Shown: positions 27,772 to 36,475 of the stretch, one piece after another
How the letters are laid out: each line of letters opens with the position of its first letter
Position numbering within the stretch: position 1 is the stretch's first letter
Assembly (NCBI RefSeq): GCF_002906155.1
Contig: NZ_MUJK01000010.1
Coordinates: forward strand, 124,001-188,000
Source: Pseudomonas laurylsulfativorans
Lineage (GTDB): Bacteria > Pseudomonadota > Gammaproteobacteria > Pseudomonadales > Pseudomonadaceae
Length of the DNA stretch: 64,000 bases
Reading direction: 5' to 3'
Translations under genes and position numbers: made by a program
The notes under the pieces: model-generated
What the model was told of the DNA's origin: nothing
Database searches by the model: none
The model's input: the letters and a program-made list of their open reading frames with translations, nothing else

Positions 27772-28148
27772 GGATTCCTCGTTACTCTCCGGTGAAAAGA
27801 AAGTCGCCTAGGCGAACCTGGCGGTTGATGCTCATCGGGCGCAAGGGCACCTCCAAAAACGCCGGCAAACGTGTCAAGTGACCATCACTCATGATCTGGA
27901 TGACCGTTCGTCAGTAGTGACTGACGAGTCATTCAACATCGCGGCGTGTAAACTGCGCATCAAACCCGCGCAGCGCATCACTCTCTACTGCCATCGCCCT
28001 GTCTTTAGAGGTGCTCTTGAAACCAACAGTCAGCCTACGGCGAGCGCAAAACCGACCGTATCTTGACCGGAACGCCTATTCCGGTCAATACGCCAAAACA
28101 GCCGTTCATAAGGCGCGTGACTTTGATTTCTCTGGCTTTGAGCCAATT

Positions 28149-28162
28149 CAAACAAACGTTTG
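28149..28162. promoter_or_regulatory. PsrA-type operator
   Basis: The sequence CAAAC-AAAC-GTTTG fits the published Pseudomonas PsrA motif (G/C)AAAC-N2to4-GTTT(G/C). It ends two bases before the -35 element of the etfdh promoter. PsrA is a fatty-acid-sensing TetR repressor/activator; control of etfdh by PsrA would couple beta-oxidation to electron transfer. Confidence 0.65.
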
Positions 28163-28164
28163 TA

Positions 28165-28193
28165 TTGGACGCTGAGAGTGGTGTAGATATAAT
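28165..28193 (+). promoter_or_regulatory. Sigma-70 promoter of etfdh
   Basis: TTGGAC (28165-28170) and a perfect TATAAT (28188-28193) are separated by 17 bases. Transcription would start near 28200, about 120 bases before the GTG start. Confidence 0.8.
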
Positions 28194-28319
28194 GCGCCAC
28201 CCAAAGAGAAAGGTGGTCAATCGATTGTCCGCTCCCGGCGTTGCGCTGGGATTCATGGATGCGACACCCAACCTCCAAATTAGAAAAAAAACTGTTGAGC
28301 CTTGAGTAGGAGATAACCT

Positions 28320-29984
28320 GTGGAACGCGAATACATGGAATTCGACGTTGTCATCGTCGGTGCCGGCCCCGCTGGTCTTTCCGCCGCCTGCCGCTTGAAG
28401 CAGAAGGCCGCCGAAGCCGGTAAGGAAATCAGCGTCTGCGTGGTCGAAAAAGGCTCCGAAGTCGGTGCTCACATTCTGTCCGGCGCCGTGTTCGAACCAC
28501 GCGCCCTGAACGAACTGTTCCCGGACTGGAAAGAACTCGGCGCGCCGCTGAACACCCCCGTCACCCGTGACGACATCTTTGTTCTGAAGAACGCTGAAAG
28601 CGCGCAGAAAATTCCTGATTTCTTTGTGCCCAAGACCATGCACAACGAAGGCAACTACATCATCTCCCTGGGCAACCTGTGCCGCTGGCTGGCCCAGCAG
28701 GCCGAGAACCTGGGCGTGGAAATCTACCCGGGCTTCGCTGCCCAGGAAGCGCTGATCGACGAAAACGGCGTAGTGCGCGGGATCATCACCGGTGACCTCG
28801 GTGTCGACCGCGAAGGCCATCCAAAGGAAGGCCTGTACACTCCGGGCATGGAACTGCGTGGCAAATACACGCTGTTCGCCGAAGGTTGCCGCGGCCACAT
28901 CGGCAAGCAGTTGATCAAGCGTTTCAACCTCGACAGCGATGCCGACGCGCAGCACTACGGCATCGGCCTGAAAGAAATCTGGGAAGTCGACCCGGCCAAG
29001 CACCAGCCTGGCCTGGTGGTACACACCGCCGGCTGGCCGATGGACATCATGGGCACCGAGAACACCGGTGGCTCGTTCCTCTATCACCTGGAAAACAACC
29101 AGGTCGTGGTAGGTCTGATCGTCGACCTGTCCTACAGCAACACCTACCTGTCGCCGTTCGATGAGTTCCAGCGCCTCAAGCATCACCCGGTGCTCAAGCA
29201 GTACCTGGAAGGCGGCAAGCGCATCAGCTACGGTGCCCGCGCCATCTGCAAGGGCGGCCTGAACTCGCTGCCGAAAATGGTCTTCAAGGGCGGCGCGCTG
29301 ATCGGTTGCGACCTCGGCACCCTGAACTTCGCCAAGATCAAGGGCAGCCACACTGCGATGAAGTCCGGCATGCTCGCCGCTGAATCCGTGGCTGACGCGC
29401 TGTTCGCAGAGAAGGACGGCAGCGAAGAACTGACCACCTACGTCGACGCGTTCAAGAAGAGCTGGCTCTACGAAGAACTGTTCGCCAGCCGCAACTTCGG
29501 CCCGGCGATCCACAAGTTCGGCGCTATCGTCGGTGGCGGTTTCAACTGGCTGGACCAGAACATCTTCGGCGGCAAACTGCCGTTCACCTTGCACGACACC
29601 AAGCCGGATTACGCCTGCCTGAAGCTGGCGGCCGACTGCAAGAAGATCGACTACCCGAAGCCGGACGGCAAGATCAGCTTCGACAAACTGAGCTCGGTGT
29701 TCATCTCCGGTACCAACCATGAAGAAGAGCAACCGTGCCACCTGAAGCTGACCGACCCAAGCATCCCGATCAGCAAGAACCTGCCACTGTACGATGAGCC
29801 TGCCCAGCGTTACTGCCCGGCCGGCGTGTACGAAGTGATCACCAAGGAAGACGGCGAGAAGCGCTTCCAGATCAACGCCCAGAACTGTGTTCACTGCAAG
29901 ACCTGCGACATCAAGGATCCTGCACAGAACATCACCTGGGTAACGCCGGAAGGCGCTGGCGGCCCGACTTACCCGAACATGTAA
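28320..29984 (+). CDS. Electron transfer flavoprotein-ubiquinone oxidoreductase
   Basis: This 554-residue enzyme moves electrons from reduced ETF to ubiquinone at the inner membrane. The FAD fold VVIVGAGPAGLSAACRL is near residue 9. A C-terminal ferredoxin-like 4Fe-4S domain (about 480-554) has CVHCKTCDIKDP and an upstream Cys in YCPAGVYE. I use the GTG at 28320 because AGGAG lies seven bases upstream and MEREYMEFDVV is the form I remember from P. aeruginosa; an internal ATG lies five codons later. Confidence 0.96.
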   Translation: MEREYMEFDVVIVGAGPAGLSAACRLKQKAAEAGKEISVCVVEKGSEVGAHILSGAVFEPRALNELFPDWKELGAPLNTPVTRDDIFVLKNAESAQKIPDFFVPKTMHNEGNYIISLGNLCRWLAQQAENLGVEIYPGFAAQEALIDENGVVRGIITGDLGVDREGHPKEGLYTPGMELRGKYTLFAEGCRGHIGKQLIKRFNLDSDADAQHYGIGLKEIWEVDPAKHQPGLVVHTAGWPMDIMGTENTGGSFLYHLENNQVVVGLIVDLSYSNTYLSPFDEFQRLKHHPVLKQYLEGGKRISYGARAICKGGLNSLPKMVFKGGALIGCDLGTLNFAKIKGSHTAMKSGMLAAESVADALFAEKDGSEELTTYVDAFKKSWLYEELFASRNFGPAIHKFGAIVGGGFNWLDQNIFGGKLPFTLHDTKPDYACLKLAADCKKIDYPKPDGKISFDKLSSVFISGTNHEEEQPCHLKLTDPSIPISKNLPLYDEPAQRYCPAGVYEVITKEDGEKRFQINAQNCVHCKTCDIKDPAQNITWVTPEGAGGPTYPNM

Positions 29985-30001
29985 GCCGAACCGCAAACAT
30001 C

Positions 30002-30027
30002 AAGGCTCCCGACATGGGGGCCTTTTT
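30002..30027 (+). terminator. Terminator after etfdh
   Basis: AAGGCTCCC and GGGGGCCTT pair around a five-base loop, then TTTTTG. Confidence 0.75.
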
Positions 30028-30055
30028 GTTGCGTGCAATTATGATCACAAACCAT

Positions 30056-30146
30056 TGTAGGAGCCGGCTTGCCGGCGATGGCGGTGTATCAGCCGAAACA
30101 GATGCCCTCTGTCACACCGCTATCGCCAGCAAGCCGGCTCCTACAA
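30056..30146. repeat. REP pair (GTAGGAGCCGGCTTGCCGGCGAT type)
   Basis: Facing REP units lie between the convergent etfdh and AraC-family genes. Confidence 0.9.
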
Positions 30147-30161
30147 GGGATTGGCGGTGAG

Positions 30162-31052
30162 TCAGGCGGCGCGTTCTTCTCCCGGGTTACGCTCGAAGTA
30201 CCGCTTGTACTCGCGACTGAACTGCGACGTACTCTGATACCCCACCCGATGCGCCACTTGTGCCACGCCCAGCCCCTCGCCCAGCAACAGCTGCTGCGCC
30301 CTGAGCAGACGTAATCGCTTCAGATACTGCACCGGCGACAACAAGGTGCTGCGCTTGAAATGCTCGTGAAAGGTCGACGCACTCATGTTCGCGCAACTGG
30401 CCAGGGTCTCGACGTTCAATGGTTCGGTGTAATGCGCATGCAGGTGACTGAGCGATGCCGCGATCCGGGCGAACTGCCCCTGCTGTTCAACCAGCGCCCG
30501 CAATACATCGGCTTGCGGACCACGCAATGCGACGAACAACAATTCGCGCAAACGCGCTTGCCCCATGATCTGGCATTCCAGCGGATCGTGCAGGCAACGC
30601 AACAGCCGCTCGACACAACCACGCATGGCGTCATCAAGCACTGCCGAGGTCATGGACTCCGGTGTTTGAGCCGGAATATGCCGCCCCGGTGCCAGGCCCA
30701 TCGCCAACACCAGCTCGCCCAGCATCACCCGGTCGATCGCGACGGAAACGCCCAACATCGGCCCGCTCGGCGCCGCAAAAGTTTCACACTCGAACGGCAC
30801 CGGCAGCGCCTGAATCAGATAGTGCCCTGCCCCGTATTCCAGGGTGCGCGGCCCCAGGTACGCCAGTTTGCTGCCCTGGGCGATGATCACCAGGCTCGGC
30901 TCGTAGATCTGCGGCCCACGGGCCACGTCACAACTTGCCCGCAGAACCTGCACGCCCGGCAAGGCAGTCGGGACAAAACCGTCGCGGGTGGACAGCGGTT
31001 CGATCAGCGAAACCAGCGCGGCATTGGCATCAAGATGACGGGTCAACAGCAT
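30162..31052 (-). CDS. AraC family transcriptional regulator
   Basis: This 296-residue regulator has an N-terminal AraC_N-type sensor domain (about 20-170) and two C-terminal helix-turn-helix motifs (about 205-290: NVETLASCANMSASTFHEHFK and VAQVAHRVGYQSTSQFSREYK). It is divergent from the zinc alcohol dehydrogenase gene and probably activates it. Two direct repeats in the shared promoter fit this. Inducer unknown. Confidence 0.92.
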   Translation of the reverse strand: MLLTRHLDANAALVSLIEPLSTRDGFVPTALPGVQVLRASCDVARGPQIYEPSLVIIAQGSKLAYLGPRTLEYGAGHYLIQALPVPFECETFAAPSGPMLGVSVAIDRVMLGELVLAMGLAPGRHIPAQTPESMTSAVLDDAMRGCVERLLRCLHDPLECQIMGQARLRELLFVALRGPQADVLRALVEQQGQFARIAASLSHLHAHYTEPLNVETLASCANMSASTFHEHFKRSTLLSPVQYLKRLRLLRAQQLLLGEGLGVAQVAHRVGYQSTSQFSREYKRYFERNPGEERAA

Positions 31053-31140
31053 CGGGGCTCTTCACAAAAAAAGTCACGGAAAAAGGGATGAAAGCATCAT
31101 CGCAGATCCGCTGGCCAATGCGACGGCTCACCCCCGCATG

Positions 31141-31171
31141 CCGGAGGAATAGGCATGACACCCGGAGGAAT
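31141..31171. promoter_or_regulatory. Direct repeats, likely AraC-family binding site
   Basis: CCGGAGGAAT occurs at 31141-31150 and again at 31162-31171, exactly 21 bases apart (two helical turns). AraC-family proteins commonly bind such direct repeats. It is located 73 bases before the alcohol dehydrogenase start. Confidence 0.6.
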
Positions 31172-31243
31172 CGCCATTTCCGGTACGGGGGACGGCGCCC
31201 AGAATGCGCCACCTCACCTGTCACTGCTTTTGCGAGGTTCACC

Positions 31244-32296
31244 ATGTACACCGCCATCGGATACGCCGCCCAGTCGGCCACCACTCCCCTCGCCCCCGTG
31301 AAATTCGAACGTCGTAGCCCAAGGCCTGACGACGTTGCCATCGAGATTCTCTACTGCGGCGTCTGCCATTCCGACATCCATCAGGCCCGCAACGAGTGGG
31401 GCATTGCCGTTTACCCGCTGATGCCTGGCCACGAAATCGTAGGCAAAGTTACCGCCGTCGGTGCAAACGTTACTAAACACAAAATCGGTGATCTGGTCGG
31501 TGTCGGCTGCATGGTCGACTCGTGCCGCAGCTGCGAGGCTTGCCGGGCCAACCTGGAGCAATACTGCCTCGAAGGCCCGACCATGACCTACGCCACCCCG
31601 GACCGGGTCGACGGCAGCAACACCATGGGCGGCTACTCCGACAGCATCGTGGTCAGCGAGCACTTCGTGGTGCGCATCCCGGAAAAACTGGCCCCGGCCA
31701 GTGCCGCGCCGATCCTCTGCGCCGGCATCACCACCTACTCACCGCTCAAGCACTACGGCGTGAAGGCCGGTGACAAAGTCGGGATTCTCGGCATGGGTGG
31801 CCTGGGCCACATGGGCATCAAATTCGCCAAGGCCATGGGCGCCGAAGTGACGCTGTTCACCCGCTCGGCAAGCAAGGCCGAAGAGGCTCGCCGCCAGGGC
31901 GTGGACCATGTGATCGTGTCCACCGACGATGCCCAGATGCAGGCCGCCGCCGGGCATTTCGACTTCCTGCTCGACACCATTCCGGTACAGCACGACCTCA
32001 ACCCATACCTCGATACGCTGCGTTTCGACGGCGTGCATATTCTGGTGGGTTTGATCGAACCGGTGGAGCCGCCGGTACATGCCGCCAAACTGGTGTTGGG
32101 GCGTCGCGTGCTCGCCGGCTCGCTGATCGGCGGCATTGCAGAAACCCAGGAGGTGCTGGATTTCTGCGCCGAGCACAACATCACCTGCGACATCGAAATG
32201 CTCGACATCCGCCAGATCAACGAGGCTTACGCTCGAATGATCGCCGGTGACGTGAAGTACCGCTTCGTCATCGACATGGCGACCCTCAAGGTTTAA
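31244..32296 (+). CDS. NAD(P)-dependent zinc alcohol dehydrogenase (YahK/CAD type)
   Basis: This 350-residue medium-chain dehydrogenase has the catalytic zinc motif GVCHSDIHQARNEWG, GHEIVGKV, and a structural zinc site CRSCEACRANLEQYC. The Rossmann fold GILGMGGLGHMGIKFAKAMG is near residue 180. Enzymes of this group reduce a range of aldehydes. ATG 31244 has GAGG eight bases upstream; a long in-frame upstream extension lacks conserved sequence. Its stop overlaps that of the convergent IclR gene. Confidence 0.92.
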   Translation: MYTAIGYAAQSATTPLAPVKFERRSPRPDDVAIEILYCGVCHSDIHQARNEWGIAVYPLMPGHEIVGKVTAVGANVTKHKIGDLVGVGCMVDSCRSCEACRANLEQYCLEGPTMTYATPDRVDGSNTMGGYSDSIVVSEHFVVRIPEKLAPASAAPILCAGITTYSPLKHYGVKAGDKVGILGMGGLGHMGIKFAKAMGAEVTLFTRSASKAEEARRQGVDHVIVSTDDAQMQAAAGHFDFLLDTIPVQHDLNPYLDTLRFDGVHILVGLIEPVEPPVHAAKLVLGRRVLAGSLIGGIAETQEVLDFCAEHNITCDIEMLDIRQINEAYARMIAGDVKYRFVIDMATLKV

Positions 32297-32305
32297 ACCT
32301 TGAGG
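32284..32305. other. 22-bp perfect palindrome at convergent stop codons
   Basis: CCTCAAGGTTT and its exact complement meet at 32294/32295. Both genes end with Leu-Lys-Val-stop and share the palindrome, with TAA codons overlapping by two bases. There is no T-run, so it is not a classical terminator. Confidence 0.8.
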
Positions 32306-33096
32306 CCAAGCTCCGCCGACAGCCGGGCCGTGACCCCTTTGATCAGGGGAATCAGCTCGGCCATTTTTTCCAGCGGCATGTACGGCACGGTGCTCGCGAT
32401 GCTGATGCCGGCGACGATGCGCTTGCTGGCATCGCGCACCGGCGCCGCCACGCAACGAATCGACGGCTCGTTATCTTCCAGATCGAAGGCATAACCGCCG
32501 GCCACGTACTCGACCATGCGCTGCTCGAACTGCTCCCAGGATTGCTCGGGGTGCTGCGGCCAGAACTGGTTTTTCCCACCCACCGGCAGGCTGACTTCGT
32601 ACAGGCGCTGCCACTCTTGCGGCGAATCATCGAGCATCAGCGCCTTGCCGATCCCGGTGCGCGCCAGCGGCATGCGATGGCCGACCCGCGAACGCATTTC
32701 CGGACCATTGCGCCCCGGGTTCTTGTGCAGGTACAGCACTTCGTCGCCTTCACGAATCGCCAGGTGAATGGTGTCGCCGGTCAACGCCGACAACTCATCC
32801 AGATACGGCCCGGCCAGGGTCACCAAGGGCAATTCTTCACGGGCCTGAAAGCCCAGCTCAATCAGCTTGGGCCCCAGCAGATAACCGATTTGCGGCACCA
32901 CCCGCAGATATCGCTCGTCCACCAGGCAACTGGCCAGGCGATGGGTGGTGCTGCGCGTGGTGCCAATCAGCCGGGCGATTTCCTTGAGATCGCGGGCACC
33001 GCTGGCCACGGCATGAACCACACCCAACCCGCGAAGCAGGGTCTGGGTACCGGTCGGTGCGGCGTCCTTGGCGATTTTTGGGGCGTCTTCCTGCAT
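32293..33096 (-). CDS. IclR family transcriptional regulator of the dgo operon
   Basis: This 267-residue protein has an N-terminal winged helix (about 20-80: DLKEIARLIGTTRSTTHRLAS) and an IclR effector-binding domain (about 90-265: LARTGIGKALM and a conserved GYAFDLEDNEPSIRCVAAPV). It is the last gene of the dgoK-dgoA-dgoD-transporter set, 60 bases after the transporter, and so probably regulates that pathway. Galactonate or KDGal would be a reasonable effector; this is inferred from position. Confidence 0.88.
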   Translation of the reverse strand: MQEDAPKIAKDAAPTGTQTLLRGLGVVHAVASGARDLKEIARLIGTTRSTTHRLASCLVDERYLRVVPQIGYLLGPKLIELGFQAREELPLVTLAGPYLDELSALTGDTIHLAIREGDEVLYLHKNPGRNGPEMRSRVGHRMPLARTGIGKALMLDDSPQEWQRLYEVSLPVGGKNQFWPQHPEQSWEQFEQRMVEYVAGGYAFDLEDNEPSIRCVAAPVRDASKRIVAGISIASTVPYMPLEKMAELIPLIKGVTARLSAELGLKV

Positions 33097-33156
33097 ATCC
33101 AGCCTTTACCGTTGAGCGAGTGAACGGGCGGCATTATGGTCGCCCGCGTGCCACGA

Positions 33157-34467
33157 CTACAACTTGATACGCTCGACCTTGCCCACCAGCAGGATGTAGG
33201 ACAGCGCGCCAATCAACGCCAACACCGAGATGTAGGTAATCGCCGGGGCAAAGGAATCACCCGTCGCGAGGAAACCGATCACGATAGGCGTGGCGATCGC
33301 CGACAGGTTGCCGATGAAGTTGAACACCCCGCCGGTCAGCCCGAGCAAGCGCGCCGGAGCCAGGGTCGACACCAGCGACCAGGTAATCGAAGCCAGGCCG
33401 TTGCCGAAAAACGCCAGCGCGAGGAAGGCAATCACCAGCGGCGTCGACTCGACAAAGTTGGCACCGATGATCGAGGTGGAAATCAGCAAGCCACTGATGA
33501 TCGGCAACTTGCGGGCAAAACCTACCGTGTAGCCGCGACGGATCAAAAAGTCCGAGAAGAAACCGGAGCACAGCACACCGACAAACGCGGCGAGAAACGG
33601 CAGCGACGCCAACAGGCCGGACTTGATGAAGTCCATGCCGCGGTACTTCACCAGGTAGGTCGGAAACCACGTCAGGAAAAACCACAGCGTCGAGTTGAGG
33701 CAGAACTGCCCGAGGTAGATACCCCAGAGCTTGCGCTTGGTCAGGACAATGCCCAGGTCGGTCCAGCTGAATTTGGCTTTGACCTTGGCCTGCTCGGCCT
33801 GGATATCCACCAACCCGCCGCCCTCGCGAATCAAGTCGATTTCCGCATCATTGGCGCCTTTGAAATCCCGCGGCTCGCGATACACCGCGTACCAGATCAC
33901 CGCCCACACAATGCCCACCGAACCCGTGGCAACGAACACCATGTGCCAGCCGAATTCGTGCTGCAACCAGGCCAGCACCGGTGTCAGGAAAGCCAGGCCG
34001 ACGAATTGCCCGGAGGTGTAGAAACCGATGGCCGTGGCGCGCTCGCGCTCAGGGAACCAGGTGGTGACCACGCGACTGTTGATCGGGTATGCCGGGGCCT
34101 CCAGCGCTCCGACCGCCATGCGCAGCACGAACAGCGCGATGAAGCTGGCCGCGAAGCCGAGCATCACCGTGGCCACCGACCACAGCAGCAAAGCGACGCT
34201 GTACAGAATCCGTGGCGGCACGCGGTCCACCAGCCAGCCGCCGGGGATCTGCATGGCGGCGTAGGTCCAGCCGAAGGCGGAGAAAATCAGGCCGACGTGG
34301 ATCGGATCGATACCCAGGTCACTGGTCAGCGCCGGGGCGGCAATCGACAGGTTGCTGCGGTCCAGGTAGTTGATCACCACGGTGATGAACAACAGCACCA
34401 TGATGAAAAATCGCTTGCGACTGGGCGTCACCAACGACGCCTGCCCGGTGAGGGTTTGCGGTTGCAT
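33157..34467 (-). CDS. MFS transporter of the ACS family, probably galactonate uptake (DgoT-like)
   Basis: This 436-residue protein has twelve predicted helices. The ACS-family signature VINYLDRSNLSIAAPAL is in helix 1 and GWTYAAMQIPGGWLVDRVPPR covers the helix 2-3 loop. A cytosolic central loop lies near 195-240. E. coli DgoT belongs here and imports D-galactonate with protons; placement between dgoD and the IclR gene supports that substrate. Related members carry glucarate, hexuronates or other acids. Confidence 0.88.
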   Translation of the reverse strand: MQPQTLTGQASLVTPSRKRFFIMVLLFITVVINYLDRSNLSIAAPALTSDLGIDPIHVGLIFSAFGWTYAAMQIPGGWLVDRVPPRILYSVALLLWSVATVMLGFAASFIALFVLRMAVGALEAPAYPINSRVVTTWFPERERATAIGFYTSGQFVGLAFLTPVLAWLQHEFGWHMVFVATGSVGIVWAVIWYAVYREPRDFKGANDAEIDLIREGGGLVDIQAEQAKVKAKFSWTDLGIVLTKRKLWGIYLGQFCLNSTLWFFLTWFPTYLVKYRGMDFIKSGLLASLPFLAAFVGVLCSGFFSDFLIRRGYTVGFARKLPIISGLLISTSIIGANFVESTPLVIAFLALAFFGNGLASITWSLVSTLAPARLLGLTGGVFNFIGNLSAIATPIVIGFLATGDSFAPAITYISVLALIGALSYILLVGKVERIKL

Positions 34468-34520
34468 GGGGGGTGCCTCTTCTTATGGTTATTGAGGTCG
34501 TTTTAAGACTGGCGCTAACC

Positions 34521-34612
34521 CTGTAGGAGCCGGCTTGCTGGCGATAGCGGTGTGTCAGACACCATCAATATTGAATGATGTGCCTCTATCGCCAGCAAGC
34601 CGGCTCCTACAG
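34521..34612. repeat. REP pair inside the dgo operon
   Basis: Facing GTAGGAGCCGGCTTGCTGGCGAT units lie between the transporter and dgoD, where they could alter stability of the upstream mRNA. Confidence 0.9.
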
Positions 34613-34638
34613 GGAATTTGTGGTGGGTTAGAGATCAC

Positions 34639-35787
34639 TCACCACTCGGCAAAACTGCCGTCGGCATGGCGCCAGATCGGGTTGCGCCAGCGGTGGCCGA
34701 TGGCGGCGCGTTCGATCACGTATTCCTCGTTGATCTCGATGCCCAGGCCCGGGCCGTTCGGGATCTTCACGAAGCCTTTGTCGTAGTCGAACACCCGCGG
34801 GTCTTTGACGTAGTCGAGCAGGTCGTTGCTCTCGTTGTAATGAATGCCCAGGCTCTGCTCCTGAATGAACGCGTTGTAGCAGGCGGCGTCCAGTTGCAGG
34901 CAGGCCGCCAGGGCAATCGGACCCAGCGGGCAATGCAGCGCCAGCGCCACGTCGTAGGCTTCGGCCATGTTGGCGATCTTGCGGGTTTCGGTGATGCCGC
35001 CGGCGTGGGAAGCATCCGGCTGGATGATGTCGACGTAGCCTTCGCTGAGCACGCGCTTGAAATCCCAACGCGAGAACAGCCGCTCACCCAAAGCAATCGG
35101 CGTGCTGGTCAGCGGTGCCAGCTCCTTCAGCGCTTCATAGTTTTCACTGAGCACCGGTTCCTCGATGAACATCAGCTTGTACGGATCAAGCTCCTTCATC
35201 AGCACCTTGGCCATGGGCTTGTGCACCCGGCCATGGAAGTCCACACCGATGCCGACGTTCGGGCCGACCGCATCACGCACGGCAGCGACGTTGGCCAGGG
35301 CTTGGTCGACCTTGTCGAAGGTGTCGAGGAATTGCAGCTCCTCGGTGCCGTTCATTTTCACCGCGGTGAAACCACGCTCGACCGCTTCTTTCGCCGCACG
35401 CGCCGTGTCCGCCGGACGGTCGCCGCCGATCCACGAATACACGCGAATCTTGTCCCGCACCTGACCACCCAGCAGATCGCTGACCGACACGCCCAACGCC
35501 TTGCCCTTGATGTCCCACAAGGCCTGGTCGATACCGGCCAGGGCGCTCATGTGGATCGCGCCGCCACGGTAGAAGCCGCCTCGGTACAGCACGGTCCAGA
35601 TGTCTTCGATGTTGCGTGGGTCCTTGCCGATCAGGTAGTCGGACAACTCTTCAACGGCAGCGGCAACGGTGTGGGCGCGACCTTCGACCACGGGCTCGCC
35701 CCAACCGGTCACGCCCTCGTCGGTTTCGACCTTGAGGAAGCACCAGCGCGGCGGAACGATGAAGGTGGTCAGTTTGGTGATTTTCAT
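34639..35787 (-). CDS. dgoD: D-galactonate dehydratase
   Basis: This 382-residue enolase-superfamily enzyme converts D-galactonate to 2-keto-3-deoxygalactonate. The metal and catalytic residues align with E. coli DgoD: D183 and H185 in [10 protein letters not shown]209 in MFIEEP, the Glu of ALGERLF near 234, and H284 in LALHCPLGP. Length matches the family. It is third in the operon, 48 bases downstream of dgoA. Confidence 0.95.
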   Translation of the reverse strand: MKITKLTTFIVPPRWCFLKVETDEGVTGWGEPVVEGRAHTVAAAVEELSDYLIGKDPRNIEDIWTVLYRGGFYRGGAIHMSALAGIDQALWDIKGKALGVSVSDLLGGQVRDKIRVYSWIGGDRPADTARAAKEAVERGFTAVKMNGTEELQFLDTFDKVDQALANVAAVRDAVGPNVGIGVDFHGRVHKPMAKVLMKELDPYKLMFIEEPVLSENYEALKELAPLTSTPIALGERLFSRWDFKRVLSEGYVDIIQPDASHAGGITETRKIANMAEAYDVALALHCPLGPIALAACLQLDAACYNAFIQEQSLGIHYNESNDLLDYVKDPRVFDYDKGFVKIPNGPGLGIEINEEYVIERAAIGHRWRNPIWRHADGSFAEW

Positions 35788-35835
35788 CTTTTGGCTCTCT
35801 TATTAGATGCAGCGCGCTCGGCGCCCAAAGAAGTC

Positions 35836-36456
35836 TTAGCGAAGGGTTTTCCAGGCCGTGACGTAGGCCTTGGCATTGGCCGCCACTTGCGCAGGCGTCA
35901 TGCCCGGTTTGAACAGACCGGAGCCGAGGCCGAAACCTTTGACGCCTGCGTCGATAAACACCTGCATGTTGTCCGGCGTGATCCCGCCGACCGGCACGAG
36001 AAGGGTTCCGGCCGGCAACACCGCGAGCCAGGCTTTGACGACTGCGGGTCCCATCTGCTCGGCCGGGAACATTTTCAGCACATCCGCGCCTTCAGCCAGT
36101 GCCGCGAAGGCTTCGGTCGGTGTAGCGACACCCGGTGACAGGTACAGCCCGGCTGCCTTCGCTGCGCGCAAGACCTTCGGATCGCTGTGGGGCATGACGA
36201 TCACCTGGCCGCCCGCGGCTTTCACTTGCTCGACCTGTTCCGGTGTCAACACCGTGCCGGCACCGATCAGGCAATCGGCAGGCAAGCTACTGCGCAGGAT
36301 GCGGATACTTTCGTACGGCTCAGGGGAATTGAGCGGCACTTCAATGACGCGAAATCCGGCGGCGTACAGGACTTCGCCAATGGCGGCGGCTTCCTGTGGA
36401 CGCAGGCCGCGCAGGATCGCGATCAGGCCGTTTTGCGCCAGCGCTTGTTTGAGCAT
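35836..36456 (-). CDS. dgoA: 2-dehydro-3-deoxy-6-phosphogalactonate aldolase
   Basis: This 206-residue class I aldolase of the KDPG/KDPGal family cleaves KDPGal to pyruvate and glyceraldehyde 3-phosphate. The catalytic Glu is in RVIEVPLNSP (E39), and the Schiff-base lysine is in DVLKMFPAEQ (K128). GAGTVLTPEQV is the conserved loop. Neighbouring dgoK and dgoD argue for galactonate rather than gluconate. It starts 19 bases after dgoK. Confidence 0.95.
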   Translation of the reverse strand: MLKQALAQNGLIAILRGLRPQEAAAIGEVLYAAGFRVIEVPLNSPEPYESIRILRSSLPADCLIGAGTVLTPEQVEQVKAAGGQVIVMPHSDPKVLRAAKAAGLYLSPGVATPTEAFAALAEGADVLKMFPAEQMGPAVVKAWLAVLPAGTLLVPVGGITPDNMQVFIDAGVKGFGLGSGLFKPGMTPAQVAANAKAYVTAWKTLR

Positions 36457-36475
36457 GTCAGGTCTCCAGGCAGGT

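Larger units (their letters stand above)
27772..28319. other. Divergent control region of etfBA and etfdh
   Basis: No gene is seen in these 548 bases. They hold a perfect eight-base inverted repeat TCGTCAGT-AGTG-ACTGACGA (27908-27927), then, nearer etfdh, a PsrA-type box and a sigma-70 promoter listed separately. The etfB promoter must lie in the left part but I cannot place it with confidence. Confidence 0.6.

Noticed and set aside
28035-29996. Minus-strand frame of over 650 codons
   Set aside because: It lies wholly opposite etfdh and its promoter; composition reflects GC-rich antisense, and it has no ribosome site or family match.
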